Position numbers and translations under genes: made by a program
Assembly (NCBI GenBank): GCA_028023455.1
Contig: JAQFVV010012529.1
Location: 2,234,001 to 2,298,000 of the forward strand
DNA length: 64,000 nucleotides
Direction of reading: 5' to 3'
DNA from: Epiperipatus broadwayi
Taxonomy: Eukaryota; Onychophora; Udeonychophora; Euonychophora; Peripatidae
The notes under the pieces: model-generated
Databases searched by the model: none
The model's input: the letters and a program-made list of their open reading frames with translations, nothing else
Told to the model about the DNA's origin: nothing
Shown here: positions 43,135 through 58,100 of the stretch, one piece after another
Position numbering within the stretch: position 1 is the first letter of the stretch
Layout: every line of letters starts with the position of its first letter

Positions 43135-46100
43135 TAAATATTGTACACTGTAGAAGCAATAATAATTCATTTTAATAATTAATGTAATCTCAATTGAAGA
43201 TATAAAAGAAAATCACTAAACTATAAAGCTAAAATTATTATAGTTGAAACAGGGTATAACTGCAGTGAAATTTATTATTGATTTCAAAGTTATAAAGACT
43301 ATGAAACTGCAAGCAAAACAAAAAAAACCAAACTATTATATAAAATAAGTGAATGTATGTATTAAACTGAAAACCTTAAAATTATTTTTAAAAAATCAAT
43401 GGTAGTTAATAAATTATGAAAAAAAGATTTTTGACAATTATTTAGTCACTATCTAAAATATATCTTTGGATATAATTTATTTTTAATACTATAATAATAA
43501 ATTAAAATAGATTGGAATATATTAACCCTTTAAAATCTAATATATATATATATATATATGTAACGGAATGGGGTCGGGATGATAGTTGGTAAACTTGGGG
43601 TAGGGAATTTCATCATCAACCCCAGTCAACAAATGTTAAACTAATGTTTATTATCAAAAATAAATATGTAATATTTAAGTTATAAGATTAAAATAAGATA
43701 TAAAAATATTTCAAGTAAGTAAGAGATATTAAAATAATTTTTACTATTTAAAAAATATATATTATTGGTAAATATATAAAAGTGAGAAAATATTAAGTAA
43801 TGGTTAATATCAAAAATATATAAGCAATTTTACATATTCTAGAGATGAGATCTTATATACTGGCCAGCTATAAATTTCATTTCTAATAAAGATTAAACTA
43901 AAATAAAATGTGCATTTTGAAGAATATGATCCTCATGCCAAAACCAGGACAATGTCATACTGGAATGCCCTTTAAGTACTAAATACATGCCCATTTATAT
44001 ATTCAGCCCATTATACACAAATTTAGCTCAGAAGAATACAAGCTCATTATTGTTATGAGAGCAAGAAATGATGATTTGATATGATTTTAACAATTGAATT
44101 CAAGTTTACTAATAACAATATTAAAAAAAATGATATTAAGGTCTCTAGAAAATGGTTCTACAATTAAGTCTTCTGATTTTGATTAACTTACAATAATAAA
44201 AAATTATCACGTTGTGATTTTCATATGTGACTTACAAAATTCAAATTATTATATCGTTTCACATATATGTGATTTACAAGATTCAAGTTACTTTATGATG
44301 GTTTACATATAGTTCCATTAGGTTTACCTAAAACCCATTCAGCATACAGGCATGTGGCTTGATATAATATGAATATGTTTGAATTGACATTTAATAAAAA
44401 AAATGATTAAAATTTTACATATAAGTGCCTATCTGACATACATTGGTATTTGCAATACAAATGATATATATATGCACAAATACATGTGTGTAGTGTAATT
44501 TCTGAATATATTTGACTTGTTATACAATAAATGATTAAAATTTTACATACATGTGTATGCATGTATATACACATACTGATGTTCACCTATTTTAACTTGC
44601 CACAATAATAATATATTTTTCATAATTAATTCCTTGGTTAAAATTCATTAAATTCATACATACATAATAAAATCAAATTCTATCTTTAATGATTACAGTT
44701 TCTTTCCCTTCTTTTCAAAAAGAAATAAAGTCAATTTTATGACAGGTCATTTTTTGATTGTTGATTAATTAATTATCAACACCTTTAAATTAATCTATTC
44801 TTTACTTTTTGATTTTTAATTCAAACAAAATTATGCTTGCATTTTAAGTTATATATATATATTTAATGTCATTTTTTATAAGGAATTACCAAAACAATTC
44901 CTTTAAAAATATATATATCAAATCGCCTCTCTTTTAGACATATGATTCATACAAATTATTCAATTGTTTCTCTTTAAGTTATTATGTTATAATTTTAAAA
45001 GTTATTTTAGGGATTTTAAACTAACTCACCAGCTATATATATATATGTTTATGCTTCTCTGCCTCTAGATATACCAGCATATGTATAATTACTTCTTCAG
45101 CAACTGATGGTTTCTCTTGATGAAGACTGGTCCAGATAATTGTCAGAATCGGAAAAATATAATCAGGTATGTTGGCATTCTCCTTTCTGCCTAAGGCTTG
45201 ATAAGCTTCAGGCCAGCAAATTGTCTTCTAGAATACATTTGAACATACTAATTAATCTATTTTAAGTTGACCCAGTGAATCAAAACTCTAGTATACAGAA
45301 CTAGTAGACTACTCACGGCTGGATCTACAGGCTTGACTTCAGCTATATCTTCATGGGAGCTATTTTTATTTTCATAATTCTACAAACACCAATTCTGCTA
45401 GCCAACTGCTTCACAAAAATATTAAAACAAGAACTGTCTTCAAAAAAATTACTATTCAAACTTTGCAGCTGGCCTATTTGGCCACTGCTTCTCAAAATAT
45501 TAAAGCCAGACTGAAATTTTCAAGAGCTGCTATCCAGACTGTTCTGGCCAACTAAAAATGAAAACCAGACTGTTCTTTTCAAAAATTTCTCAAAATATTA
45601 AAGCCAGACTCTGCAGCTGACTCTTAGCCAACTGTTTCACAAAAATATTAAGACAAGAACTGTCTTCAAATAAATTACTATTCAAACTGAAAAAAACAGG
45701 TTTTTTTTCAAAAACTGCTATCCAGACTTTGCAGCTGATATTTTTTTCCAAACCTTTTAGAGTCATTTGGAGGTGATAAAAACACTTTAATTGAAAATAG
45801 TTTTTTTGCCTAATCCTATCTTTTCAAAAAGATCATTAATTCTTTCAAAAGCAATTTTGAAATTTTACCAAAGGTGTGATCTAAATGTTTTTACTCTCTT
45901 CAAATCACTTTTAATTAAAAGCTACTTTTTGGAATTTTTAATCTACAAAGATTTTTAAAAATAGATAAAGAAATGTATACAAGCATTAATAAAAAATGAA
46001 CCATGCTTGTTTTTAAATTCAAAATCAGAATAATAATACAATATTAATTTGTTTAGACCTTTGTAAATGTGTTAATTTGTAATAAAATTCTCTTTTAAAT

Positions 46101-49100
46101 CCAAAGTTATTTAACCCTTTATTTATTATTTTTATTCCAGGAAATATAGAAAATATCTACAAAATTTATATCTGTGTTTATTTCTACTTTTCCTTTATTT
46201 TATATATATGCACACACACAACTATGTTGCTGTGTACCATGAAACCCAACTAGTTACAATATATATTTATTTATAAATCTATGAAATCAGTGATCAACAG
46301 AATTTTATAACTATGGAACTTTATATTTCTTGATATTATAAATAAATTGTATTATATAAAAAAATGTAGATTTAATTTATTTGATTTTGAAATATATGTA
46401 TTATACATATTTATTTTTTATTAAATTTTCTAATTGAGAAAACTTGTAATTGAAAAATATAGGATTAAGAGTGATTAAGTAGTTTTTTTTTATTTAGAAT
46501 AATAAAAAAATTTGCTAAGAAATTAAAAAAACCCAACACAATATTGTATCTTATGAGCATCAAATTAGCAAATTAGTGTATGAGCAGTTTATAAGATTAG
46601 AAATTTTAAAATTTTAAGTAGACTGTTTTTTTTTTTTTGAAAATCACCTTAGAAACATATGCTAACTTTTGCACTAGCACATTACCCATAAGTTAATTGA
46701 ATTGCCAACTCAGGAAGTCAAGAAATGATTTAACATTGATTTAGAATAGAATTGTCAAGTTAGCATTGAGATTTGCTGCTATATTTAATATTCTTAATGA
46801 TTGTAAAACATTTAACATGACATGCAAAAAAATCTGTTATTAGAACCATGTAAATATGAATCCAAGAAAGAGAGAGTGACAAAGAGAAGAATTGAAACTG
46901 AAAAAGCTTAGAGGAAAGTTTGTCATAAGTCCAATTGAACATGAAAGAGCTACTGCAAAAGATGATGTGAACTCATACTTAAATGTTGAATAAAAAATTT
47001 TACTGCAAAAGAAAAAGCCAAATCCAAAGAAGAGATCCTGCACAAATCTTTTTTTACAGAAGTTAATATAGTACCAAAGTGCACAAACTTTCAAAAGTTA
47101 AACAGGTAAAAATTATATTTTATATTTTAGAATTCTAAAAACCTAAAATTAATTGTATATTTAATATTAAATTTTTTGTGACTAAGTATTATTTTTCAAA
47201 ATGTGAAGAATTTAACTGCATAAAATATAATTTCAATTTTTATTATATTAAGTATTATATTAATAATTAAATCTCTGATATATTTAGTTTTGATTTAGTA
47301 TTTCTATTAATTATTTAATTACTTAATTTAGCCAGACATGTAAAGAGATACTGATTATTTAATTTTAGTGTGATTTATTGAATGTGTGCTTATACATATC
47401 TAATTTTGATATGATCTGATATGTTTGCATTTTTAAATAAATATTCTCTATTATGGATCTTGTGTCTTATTTTATAAAATATATTCTATCATTGGATTTT
47501 CAATGATATGGATGGCTGAAGAGTTGGAGACGATTGAAACTTGTCCATTAAAGTTTGAAGATTTGCTATCTTAATATAAACTGAGCATTGGTTGTATATA
47601 TGTGTGGGAGATGGAGATCTGGATCAACTGATAAGTGTTGGTTCAGCATGAAATACATATGCTGGAGATCATTTATCTTATGCACTTATTTGAAAGTCTG
47701 AGTTCAAGTCCCTTTTAATTATATTGTTTAAAATATATTCTTTATATATGTGTGATTCTTTAACTGTTGGAAATTAAATCTTAATGTTTCTATTTAAAAA
47801 AAAGTGCTAGAAGCAAGGAGACAGTTTATCAACAAAAGAAAATATTTGTAGAATGATTAAACAAAGAAAAGTTAGTTTTTTTGGAAAGCTAAATGGCAAT
47901 GATTTCTGAGTTAAACTATTATTTATCTTGGGAAATAAATAAAAATAATTTTCATCTATTCAGCTCTTGTTCAATCAGTAAAAGAAAGTAAGTGATGATG
48001 ATTGGTACCAGAAAAAGTTTATTAATCCTTCTTTTCAGGGAATATTTTGAATAATCAATAATAATAAAATTAATAATAATAAAACTTTTCTAATGCCAAT
48101 AGATAATGTATTGATAATATGTTCAACTTTCATTTCTATACAATAAATTAAGTAAACTAAGAATATAATAAAAAAATTTTAAACAAAAATCAAAATGCTG
48201 TGATATTACCATTTCTCCATAGCTAAAATATTTTTGATGTTATAAAATTGTCTCATCTCAGCTTTTTACAAATATATTTTGTACTTTTTTAAAAAAACAA
48301 TAACTTACATTCCTCCTTAATTACAACATATCCATAATGTTTCAAGAATTAAAAAAAAAAGTTTAATGAACTGATACTATCTAAGTTATTACTATCATAT
48401 AATGGAATTAGTTAAAAGATATATATAAAAAAAAAGCAATCTTACTAGTTTAGGAAGCTGTATAATACTGTCAAAAAGCATAATTTATTATCCAGATTAA
48501 CTTCAGCAAGTCTGCATACAAATATCAATTATTCATTATTTTATGTCAAATTTAAAACTTCCTATACCCCAACAGTAGGTTCTTATTAAAAATTAATTCA
48601 TAAAATTAAAAAATTACATTACAGAGATTCGACAAGGCTTTTATTTAGCCTCTTTTCAGCCTATTCTGAATCACTCAATAAATATCTAAAAAGTCCTATT
48701 AATAGTCTATATCTCTCATTTTAGAATAACAACCCAGACTATTTCATTTATTGAAAATTTCTAATCTTTTTTTTTTTTTGAGATCTTGACAAAGCCCATA
48801 AAGTCACCAAAAATGTTCTTTTTGGCATCGTGCTGAGGGGGGGAGGGGATAGTCATGTTCTTCCAAACAATAACTTCATCTACTCTACCAATCTTTCTAA
48901 GTTAAATCTAGATTTAAATAAGATGGCATTTGATAAATACAAAATCAAACCTTTTTAAAATAATTACTTCTATCATATCATCAAGATGAAAATAGTAAAT
49001 ACAATAATTGACCAAATAGTTTTCATCTGGAAAATATACTCATACTGCTGCCAATAAAAATACTTTAACATTATAAACAAGTTGTGCAGATATCACTAGA

Positions 49101-52100
49101 TCTAGGATATAATCAAACTTGTAACAGAAAATCTGAAATCACTAACCATATTTAAAACTCTTGTTTAAAATTCTTTTGCAATTTCACCATCTATTTTTGA
49201 TTGAATATGATTCTGTTAAATATGTGGCAAAAATGATGAAACTATTTCAACCATACAACATTTTATATAATTTTGGTGATAAACAGTTAAGCATCATGCT
49301 ATCAATATTAAAGTTTTAATTAAACAGCAAAAAAAATTCCAGTCTCACAATACAACAGTATTTCTTTATATATTCAAGATAATATAAATTGGATAAAGTA
49401 TGAGTGGTACTAAAAATACAATGTCCTAACAAAAATTAATTATTAATGTTATAAATTATTCATTAGTGATGTTAAATATCTGCTGCAGTCAATCAGCATT
49501 CATCCCAAATTATCGTCTTGACCCATTAAACCTCTATATTTGATATTTGTAGTAAGAAGAAGCAGACTACATATATAATTTTAATCCAAGAAAATATCTA
49601 AATTTAATAAAATCAGTACACTTTTTTTTTTGTTGGAACAACTCACAAAAATCTACTACATTCAAGAGAAGATGTGATCATGAAAGAAATAAATAAAAAA
49701 CTTCTTTATGAAATTTAAAAGATGATAAGTATTTGCTAAATATTTTTTTGAACAAGATTAAATACTATGAGCAAAAACAAGAATGTTAGATAAAATATTC
49801 CATAATCAAATGTAATAAGAATAATTTAAAAATATAATGTGTGTTGAAATAAATACTATAGCAAGTTATAATCAGCTTAAATAGTAAATTTAATTTTCTT
49901 TACAAAAAAAAACAAAACAAGTTTATGCTTTAAGATCAAAATACTCAAATGAAGCAATAAAATTTTACAAACACAAACAAAATATAAATGATAGTAAAAT
50001 GAAACGATGGGATATGTGAATACCAAAATATTGCCCTCAAAAATTTGATCTAATTGTGGAAATGACAGACTCAAGAAGTTGAGGTTGCAGCAAGATAAAA
50101 GAAATTTTTCAATTTGATCTACTATAGAGATTAATGAATTCATCCTGAAACTTTGCAATTTGAATGTCATTTGTCTTTCTGACATTAATAACCAATCAAT
50201 CATATCATAAAATAAAAATTGAATATTGTGTAGGAAATTAGATCCACTAAAAGAAATATAAGAAAAAAATAGATTGATAGATTTTAAATAAATTATTTTT
50301 ATACACAAATGAAAAAAAAAAAGATTTTGCAGATATTAGAAATCTTAGAAATATGTTTTACTTTTAATTAATCCCAACTAATCAATCAAGTTAAACTCAT
50401 TATTGCAGCAATGGATTTGGAAGTCTGATCCATGCTTCACAGCCTTATATAAACTTTCCAATATTGTAACCTGGATTTAGGTTATATCGAAATATCAACA
50501 GGATTTTGCATAAAAATATAAAATTAACGGGTTTTATTTTTTATATTCAACGCATATTAAATTTAGTTAATTGCTTTAAAATATGTCTTTTAAAGTAAAA
50601 TTCTATTTAAGCTCATATTAAAATTTTCCATTCCAAAATTTAGGAATCAAACATATATAAACGTCAAGCGTATATATATATATATATATATATATACAAG
50701 TAATGCAAAATTCTGTTGAACTAAAAGGTTATTTTATTAAAAAGAAATAAGATATTTTTCTTTTAATTTTGTCATTTAAATTTTGTTAAAATATGGCATA
50801 TGATTTTATTTTAAGATAAGCCTGCCAACATTTCTAAAAGGAATGGTATGTTTAATTAGTTAGTCCATTCAAGGCAATTAAAGATGGCCTTTTAATTAAA
50901 TAAAATTCAAACTTAAATGCACAATTTGATAAAAAGAAATTGAAAGTTTATTTTTAGTAAAAACTTACTTCGAAACAAAGGAGTGTAGGGGGCTTATCAA
51001 GATCTAAAATCATACGCAAACAATAGAAGGGTAGCTGACAAAAGGTATAAAAAGGAGAGGAGAACAAAAGACTGGGCTCTCTCTGGTTCTTTTTGCTGAT
51101 CTATGCAGATCCTGTGCTGTGAGTCGCTATATTTTATGTCTAAAAGCAGAAAATATTGTTCCTGAATTCCTGGAAATCACCATTAGAAGTTTCAACATGC
51201 GACATGCTAAAAGTGATCGTAATTTGATGAACGTGAAAATGATTGGCGGTTAGGCAAACGGCTTTGTCTGCCGCCGGAGTCCTAAGCCATCAAAATGCCG
51301 TGACATGACAAAATAGAAGCCTGAACTGTGTGCCAGTCTGTGTGACCGTTCGATTAAAATGCTACATAATTTCCATTTCCTTGTCCGGACAAATCTCAAC
51401 GTCTTCAATCAAGCCACCACGTCGAGGGAACTGGATCCATAAACAAGGACTGGTAACTGTATAAAAATCTCCTCATGAACTCTTTATTACTCTACCGTTT
51501 TCATAAATACCTTTCTAAATTGTTCCATTTAATTATATCTATCATGTAACCGTTTTTTATTAGACTAATATTAATTTTATCTTTTATCGTTTGATCATTT
51601 ACTTACTAAAATTCTTCCCCTTCACTATTCCTCATTTTAAAATGTATTTAAATGTTTTCTTGTTTTATTTGCGGTGTAAATTATTTTTTTTATTTGAAAC
51701 TTTCCAAGTTAATAATTTTATTAAAGTTGGGAAGATATTGATTTAAACCGCACGATATTATGTCATTACTCCGCCTTATTATCAATTTATTTATTATATA
51801 ATCAACCAGGGAATAGCGGAGGTAGTTTAAACATTCCTAATATTTTCAAATGTCATTTATTAAAATATGTTAGTTAAATCTAAAAGCTTAGTTTTCTAAT
51901 TTTCTTTCAATTTCTTAGTAGCTTAATCTATTATTTTACTTATTAAATGATCCAGGCACGCACAAACACATATTCCATATTATATGTTTTTTATGCACAT
52001 TTAACTTCATTAGTCCCGTAAGTGTCCCCGTCCATGTCTCTGTCTGATGCTAAGCCTGGGCCCGGTAGGAAAAATCTAGGCGCGTCTCAGATAATGTTGT

Positions 52101-55100
52101 TGGTTCATAATTAGACTCAAGAATAGGCGAATAGGGCAGAGGTCATAGTATTCTTGATTTAATATCTCGCGTATGGGTGGCCTCAAGGTACTTTCGCCTA
52201 GTATTCAAACTGGGTTAAACCAACATACATCATCTGACCGGTACAGTAAATTTTTTTTTCTCGGATTCTGACGCACAACGCGGGCCAAATTTTTTTTTTT
52301 TTTTCTAAATAGTAATTTGTTTTTTCTCGGATTCTGATGCCAACAACATGGCCGAATTTCTTTTTTTTTTGGAAGTATAGGTATATATAGATGTAAAAAA
52401 ATTTTTTCTCAAGTTTGTCTTTTAACGTGAGCCAAATGTCATTTTTTTTGGATTAATTAAAAAAGTTAAATGTGTCATAAGGTAAAATTATTTTTTTCCC
52501 CCCGAGTTAAATTGATAGAATGAAGATTTTATATTTAAAAAGTTAACACTCTGTTAGTTTTTTTTTGTGAATATATAATGAGGTTAAATAAAGAGTTATA
52601 GCAACTTTTTTTTGCCTAATGAGTAGATTTGTCATGGCCAGTCACCATATTTTTTTTGTCGTATAAAGTATATAGCGTCAATGCGGCAGAAGTGTCAAAT
52701 AAATACCCACCCGCTTTCCCTTAAAATAGCTTTCGTATTTTAGATTATTTTAGTATTGCTTAAATGTGAGCAATTTTGAATATAATAATGTTTTTTTCGA
52801 AATATAGTGTATATACGGTGTGTTAATATTTTAGTAAAAAGTACAAATAGATAATAGAATTTTTTTTCGTTTATTATAAAAAATTTTGTATAAATCTAAT
52901 AGTTTGATAACATTTTTTTTCCGTTAGTAGGAAATTCTTTTATTGTAGATCTAAAGTTTGATAAGTTCAAATTGACACGTGTCAACGTACGGTGTCAGCA
53001 AATATTTTTTCACTTTCTCTGTGTTTCGTTTTTATATATAATGAATAATTTTAATCATGCAAAATTTTTTTTTCACTTTTAATTATTTAGCAATTACGTT
53101 ACCTCGCAAAATAATATATAAATTTTGTTTTAATAACATCAAACTTAATTTTCAATTTGACAATAGTAAATGCGTGCGTTCGTTTTAATATATATATATA
53201 AAATATTTTGTATAGCATATATGTCAGCCACCTTTACTTAAGATTTTTTTTCTCAGTTCTGATTATGCTATTGAATCATTTATTGAGTAACCGTTAGGTG
53301 AAGACCCTTTGAATAACCGTTAGGTGAAGCCTTTTTTTTTGTCCTTTAGTAACCGTTTAGGTGAAGACCCCTTACACTTTAGAGTTCAGAATTGCTGAGT
53401 AGCCTGAAATAATAGGTCTACGTCTGCAATCATTGCTTCCTTGTTATAGTTGCGACCAGTGTTTACTAGCCTGAAATAATAGAAGGCGGTCTGCAATATG
53501 ACGAATCGTTCTAATAAAATCATGTACATGATAAGAAAAAATATTTGTATAGGTATATCTGTCTGTATATTTATATGTAGTCATATATATGCTTATTTAG
53601 TGAAGTATATATTCATATATATGGGTGTATATGGTATACATTTTGTTTATAGATCGGTAAAACCCGTTTTTATATAAATGCTTTTTAAACAGTTTTTGAT
53701 CTCAATGCGTGATTCTGTAAAATTGCTTGATAATTGTTAATCTATTTCGGGTTGTGACCAAAATGATAGTTCGTTTCGATCCCAGGTTCATAATTCGGAG
53801 TGGCAGTTATCATGGGATTTTATTTTTATTTTTAAATTTTTTTGTGTATATTTTGTTTTGTTAATCATACTTTAGACTGTTTAAATTGATTTTTTTTGTG
53901 TGTCTTGACCAAAACGGTAGTGTGGTTTCAAACCCAGGTCAGACATGTTACCTTACTGAGTTGTATATGTCTTAGACTTAAATAATAAAATCACTTTAAA
54001 ATAGCATTTACTTATTCGTGTAGAGATTATTTTTTCGTTTAGTAGAATCAATATGAAAACAAATTTTTTTTGAAAGTGAAGTGAAAATCAAAATAAATTT
54101 TTATCGCATTAAACTTTGTAAATCCTTATCAATGTGTGCTTGGATCATTATCCATTAAAATGTATTTCTGATTTGGCCATCCCCTTGTCGACTGGCGCCC
54201 TCATCAAATAAATTTGTCGGCAAGTGCAATTGCTCATATCGGATATCAAATAAACTAAACTATAGTAGATGATCAAAATAACAATGTATGCTTAGTGAGC
54301 CAAAATAGATTTAAACATGACTTATGTATATTTTGCTCACATATTCCCTTTTGATATATATATAAACTTGTGTATTAATGTAAATGCATTTTTGAGTTGT
54401 TTCAGGTATCAGAGAAAGCCGGGTCAAGCTGTAAGTTGCATTATTTTTGTCTATTGAATTAATTGCTGTGACTTTAAGAGTCAAATATATATGTAGAAGT
54501 AAATTGAGGAATCATATATATAGCATAAATATTAAAAACAGACACAGACAGGGCAAGATTTTTTTTCCATGTACAAACTGATATATTTGGGCATTGTTTA
54601 GAATAGGACCTCGTGAGGTAGGCAGAGTTGGACTTCTAAATACGTACAGAAATAAAAGAATTAGTTAAATAACATAAAACTTATAATAGTGATCTATTTT
54701 ACAAAGAAGTAAAATTTTGTTTCACTAAAATGTATAGAATATACAAAAGTATAAAGCAGCTACACACGTATAATAAAATATATTATCGTGATTAGTTTTT
54801 TTTTTTCTTGCCATCTCTAAGTTATAAAATAGTTATTGTCAAACAAAATAGCCAGTAGTAAAAAAATGGAGGAACAGAAGAGAGGTGAAGATTATAACAG
54901 TGAGGAGGTGGTACTCAACCATCCCAAGATGCCAACATGTACTCATAGTGATAAAGAGTATAATTTGGAAGCTCTCATCAAAGAAATGAGAGAGGAAAGA
55001 AAAATGATGATGACCATGTTTCAACAATTCATGGGAATTACAGTGCAAAGATTAAACCGTTTGGAGGCACATATGGAATTCGATCAAGAACAGAGTATTG

Positions 55101-58100
55101 TGACAGAAGCATCACCAGATGATACTCAAAAACAAAATGACACTGATATGAAATCCTCAAGTGATTATAAAACAGGCAAAGCCACTAACCAGTTGGACTT
55201 CTCTGGACAAATGAATGAGGATAGTGAAAACACAAACGAGCATCAGCCATTGAACCAAATCCAGACGCAACAAGGCAGTGAAATCTTTACTGCGATAGTA
55301 ATCAAGCCTATAACTCCTGTGGCAATGATTACCAACATAAAACGTTTTAGAGAAGAATCGGGTGGGAACCCTAGACACCACCTAGATAGCCTAAAAATCT
55401 TTTTCCAAGTCCAGAATATGACTGAGAAAGAAAAGAAGGCAGGGGAAAAATTAAGACGTATGGCTCGGCATCGCAAGGATCGGAACCAGCAATATAAATT
55501 CAGGCAAGGAAACCAAGTATGGCTAAGAGACCTTAGGTCAAGTAGTAAAGTGTGGAGAAAAGTTAAAAAGTTTTTCCCAATATATAAAGTGCCATATGCA
55601 TTAAAAAAGAAGTGTGGAGGAAATGCTTTTCTGTTGAAAGATAGTCACAGCATAAAAAGACAGTATAATGCTACAAACATAAAACCTTGCTTACCACCGG
55701 ACCCTGGAAAATTCAGAAATTAAAAAAAATAAATAAATATAACTTGTTAGACTAAAAACGACAAGGACCCGACTTAAGATATATGACAGTGAATTATGGA
55801 TAAACCGTGAGTTATATAATAAAGGAAAGAAAGACTGTTAGTTAGTTAATAAAATAAATATTACAGCAAAATAAAGAGTAGGCTTGAACTCACCTGGCAC
55901 AAATTTTCATCTCTGACCTGAAGCAACTGCATTTTTTTTTAAACATTTTTTTTTCTCACTAACTATTGGGAAATGAAGCAATGGATTCGGAAGTCCGATC
56001 CATGCTTCACAGCCTTATATAAACTTTCCAATATTGTAACCTGGATTTAGGTTATATCGAAATATCAACAGGATTTTGCATAAAAATATAAAATTAACGG
56101 GTTTTATTTTTTATATTCAACACATATTAAATTTAGTTAATTGCTTTAAAATATGTCTTTTAAAGTAAAATTCTGTTTAAGCTCGTATTAAAATTTTCCA
56201 TTCCAAAATTTAGTAATCAAACATATATAAACGTCAAGCGTATATATATATAAATATGCAAAACCATAAAACAATACAATACTAGATTAAATTTTAAAAT
56301 TTTTACCAAAATCCTTACACAACCATGGTTTCATCTACTACAAATAGACCTTCTCAAGTGAAAATCAATCTAAAGGAAAACATATATATATACAAACAAA
56401 AGAAGATAAAGGTGGCCGGTTTGTATTGTTAAATAATATTGATTTTAAAAGTAAAGTTTCTTTAGAATTAAATAATGGAAAATATGCTATTTTAAATTCT
56501 GATCCTGGTAAAAAAATAAAATCTAAATTAATTAAGATTATGAAAGTTATGGAAAATAAAAAGATTTTTGATAGAGCTACTTATTTAAATTGTTACCCTA
56601 GTGATTTTGTGGCTCCAAAGATTTTCTTTAATTTGAAGTCTCATAAAGATAATTTTCCTTTGAGATGTATTTTTGATTTTACAGGAGGTATTGTTGATAA
56701 AATATCAAAATTTATTATAAGATATTTTAAGGATTATATAAAATTGGGTCAATTTTGCGTTTCTTCTTCTTTTGAGGCTTTTAAGAAAATAAATGTTTTT
56801 GTTTTGGATGATGATTGTGTTTTTGGTAGTTTAGACATTGAAAATATGTATCAATCGGTTAATAGATTAAAAAGTATTGATGTTTTTCTTTCAATTTTAA
56901 AAAAATTAGAATGTTTTTCTGCAGATAAGATTAAGGTTTTTCATGATTTGCTTTTGCTGTTAGAGGATTCAATGTATTTTATGTCTAATGATGTGTTTTA
57001 TAAGATTAGAGAAGGTTGGGTTATTGGTTATGTCATTTCTCCATTGATGTGTGCTGTCTATATTGATTATTTGGAGTGTAGTATTATTAATATGTTTTCA
57101 TGTTCTATTAAATTATTTGTTAGGTATGTTGATGATTGTTTGCTTGTTATTCAGAAAGAGAAATTAGAAGAGTTTTTATGTGCATTGAATGGTTTTGATT
57201 CTAGTATTAAGTTTACAATTGAGGGTGGTGGTTTTGATTTTGTAAAATTAAAGTTTTTAGATTTAAATGTTGAGAAGGTTAATGATGTTTTGTTTTGTAG
57301 TCATTTTATAAAACCTAAAAATTTGAGAAATACGATTAGGCCTGATAGTTATCAGCCTTTTATACATAAAAAAATGTCTTTGTTGAATTTTTGTTGTCGG
57401 AATAGAAGGCTTAATAATTTTAATAATGATGCTGATATTCAAAGAAGTCAATTTGCTGCTGAATATGTAGAATTGGGTTATAATCATGATTTTATTAAGA
57501 AAGTGGTATTTAATAATAATGTTTATAGTCGTGATTTGGATGTTAAGAATTTTGTTGGTAAGGATGATGATTATATGTCTTTACCATTTAAAGCATCAAT
57601 TTATAATTTGGTTTATAGGAATAGTCATTTGTTAGGTGGAATGAAGGTTGCATGGAGGAAAGGTTCTGATTTGAATTCATTACTTAATGGTTCAAAGCAG
57701 TCTATTGATAGTAGGTCTATTCCTGGTATTGTTTATAAAATTCCATGTAGTTGTGGTAAATTTTATGTAGGTCAGAGTAAATTTAGCCTTAATGAAAGGG
57801 TTAAGGTTCATATAAGTAGGGTTAAACATAGTTATCTTAACTCAGCTTTATATATTCATGAATTGAATACAGGTCATAGAATATTGTTTAACAATGCTTC
57901 GGTTATTTTTTATGAAAAGAATGAGTTAAAAAGAAGAATAAAGGAGACTTTGATGATAAAACTCCTTGATTCTGAGGCTATCAATCTCATGAAGACTTCT
58001 TTTGATATTAAGGGAAGGTGGAATTTGTAGTGAATTATGTGAAGGTTTGTTTGTATATATATATGTTTTCCTTTAGATTGATTTTCACTTGAGAAGGTCT

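Larger units (their letters stand above)
50404..52245 (+). repeat. 5' LTR
   Basis: The LTR is 1842 bp and runs from TGCAGCAATGG to CTGACCGGTACA. It contains a (TA)n tract at 50671-50696, the same site where the Penelope element sits in the 3' copy. A TATA box at 51046 followed by a GC-richer stretch from 51070 suggests the U3/R border. Confidence 0.9.

Noticed and set aside
51071-51090. ACTGGGCTCTCTCTGG in the LTR resembles the start of some lentiviral R regions
   Set aside because: The match is short and low in complexity; the element's protein is Ty3/gypsy-like, so homology is not supported.
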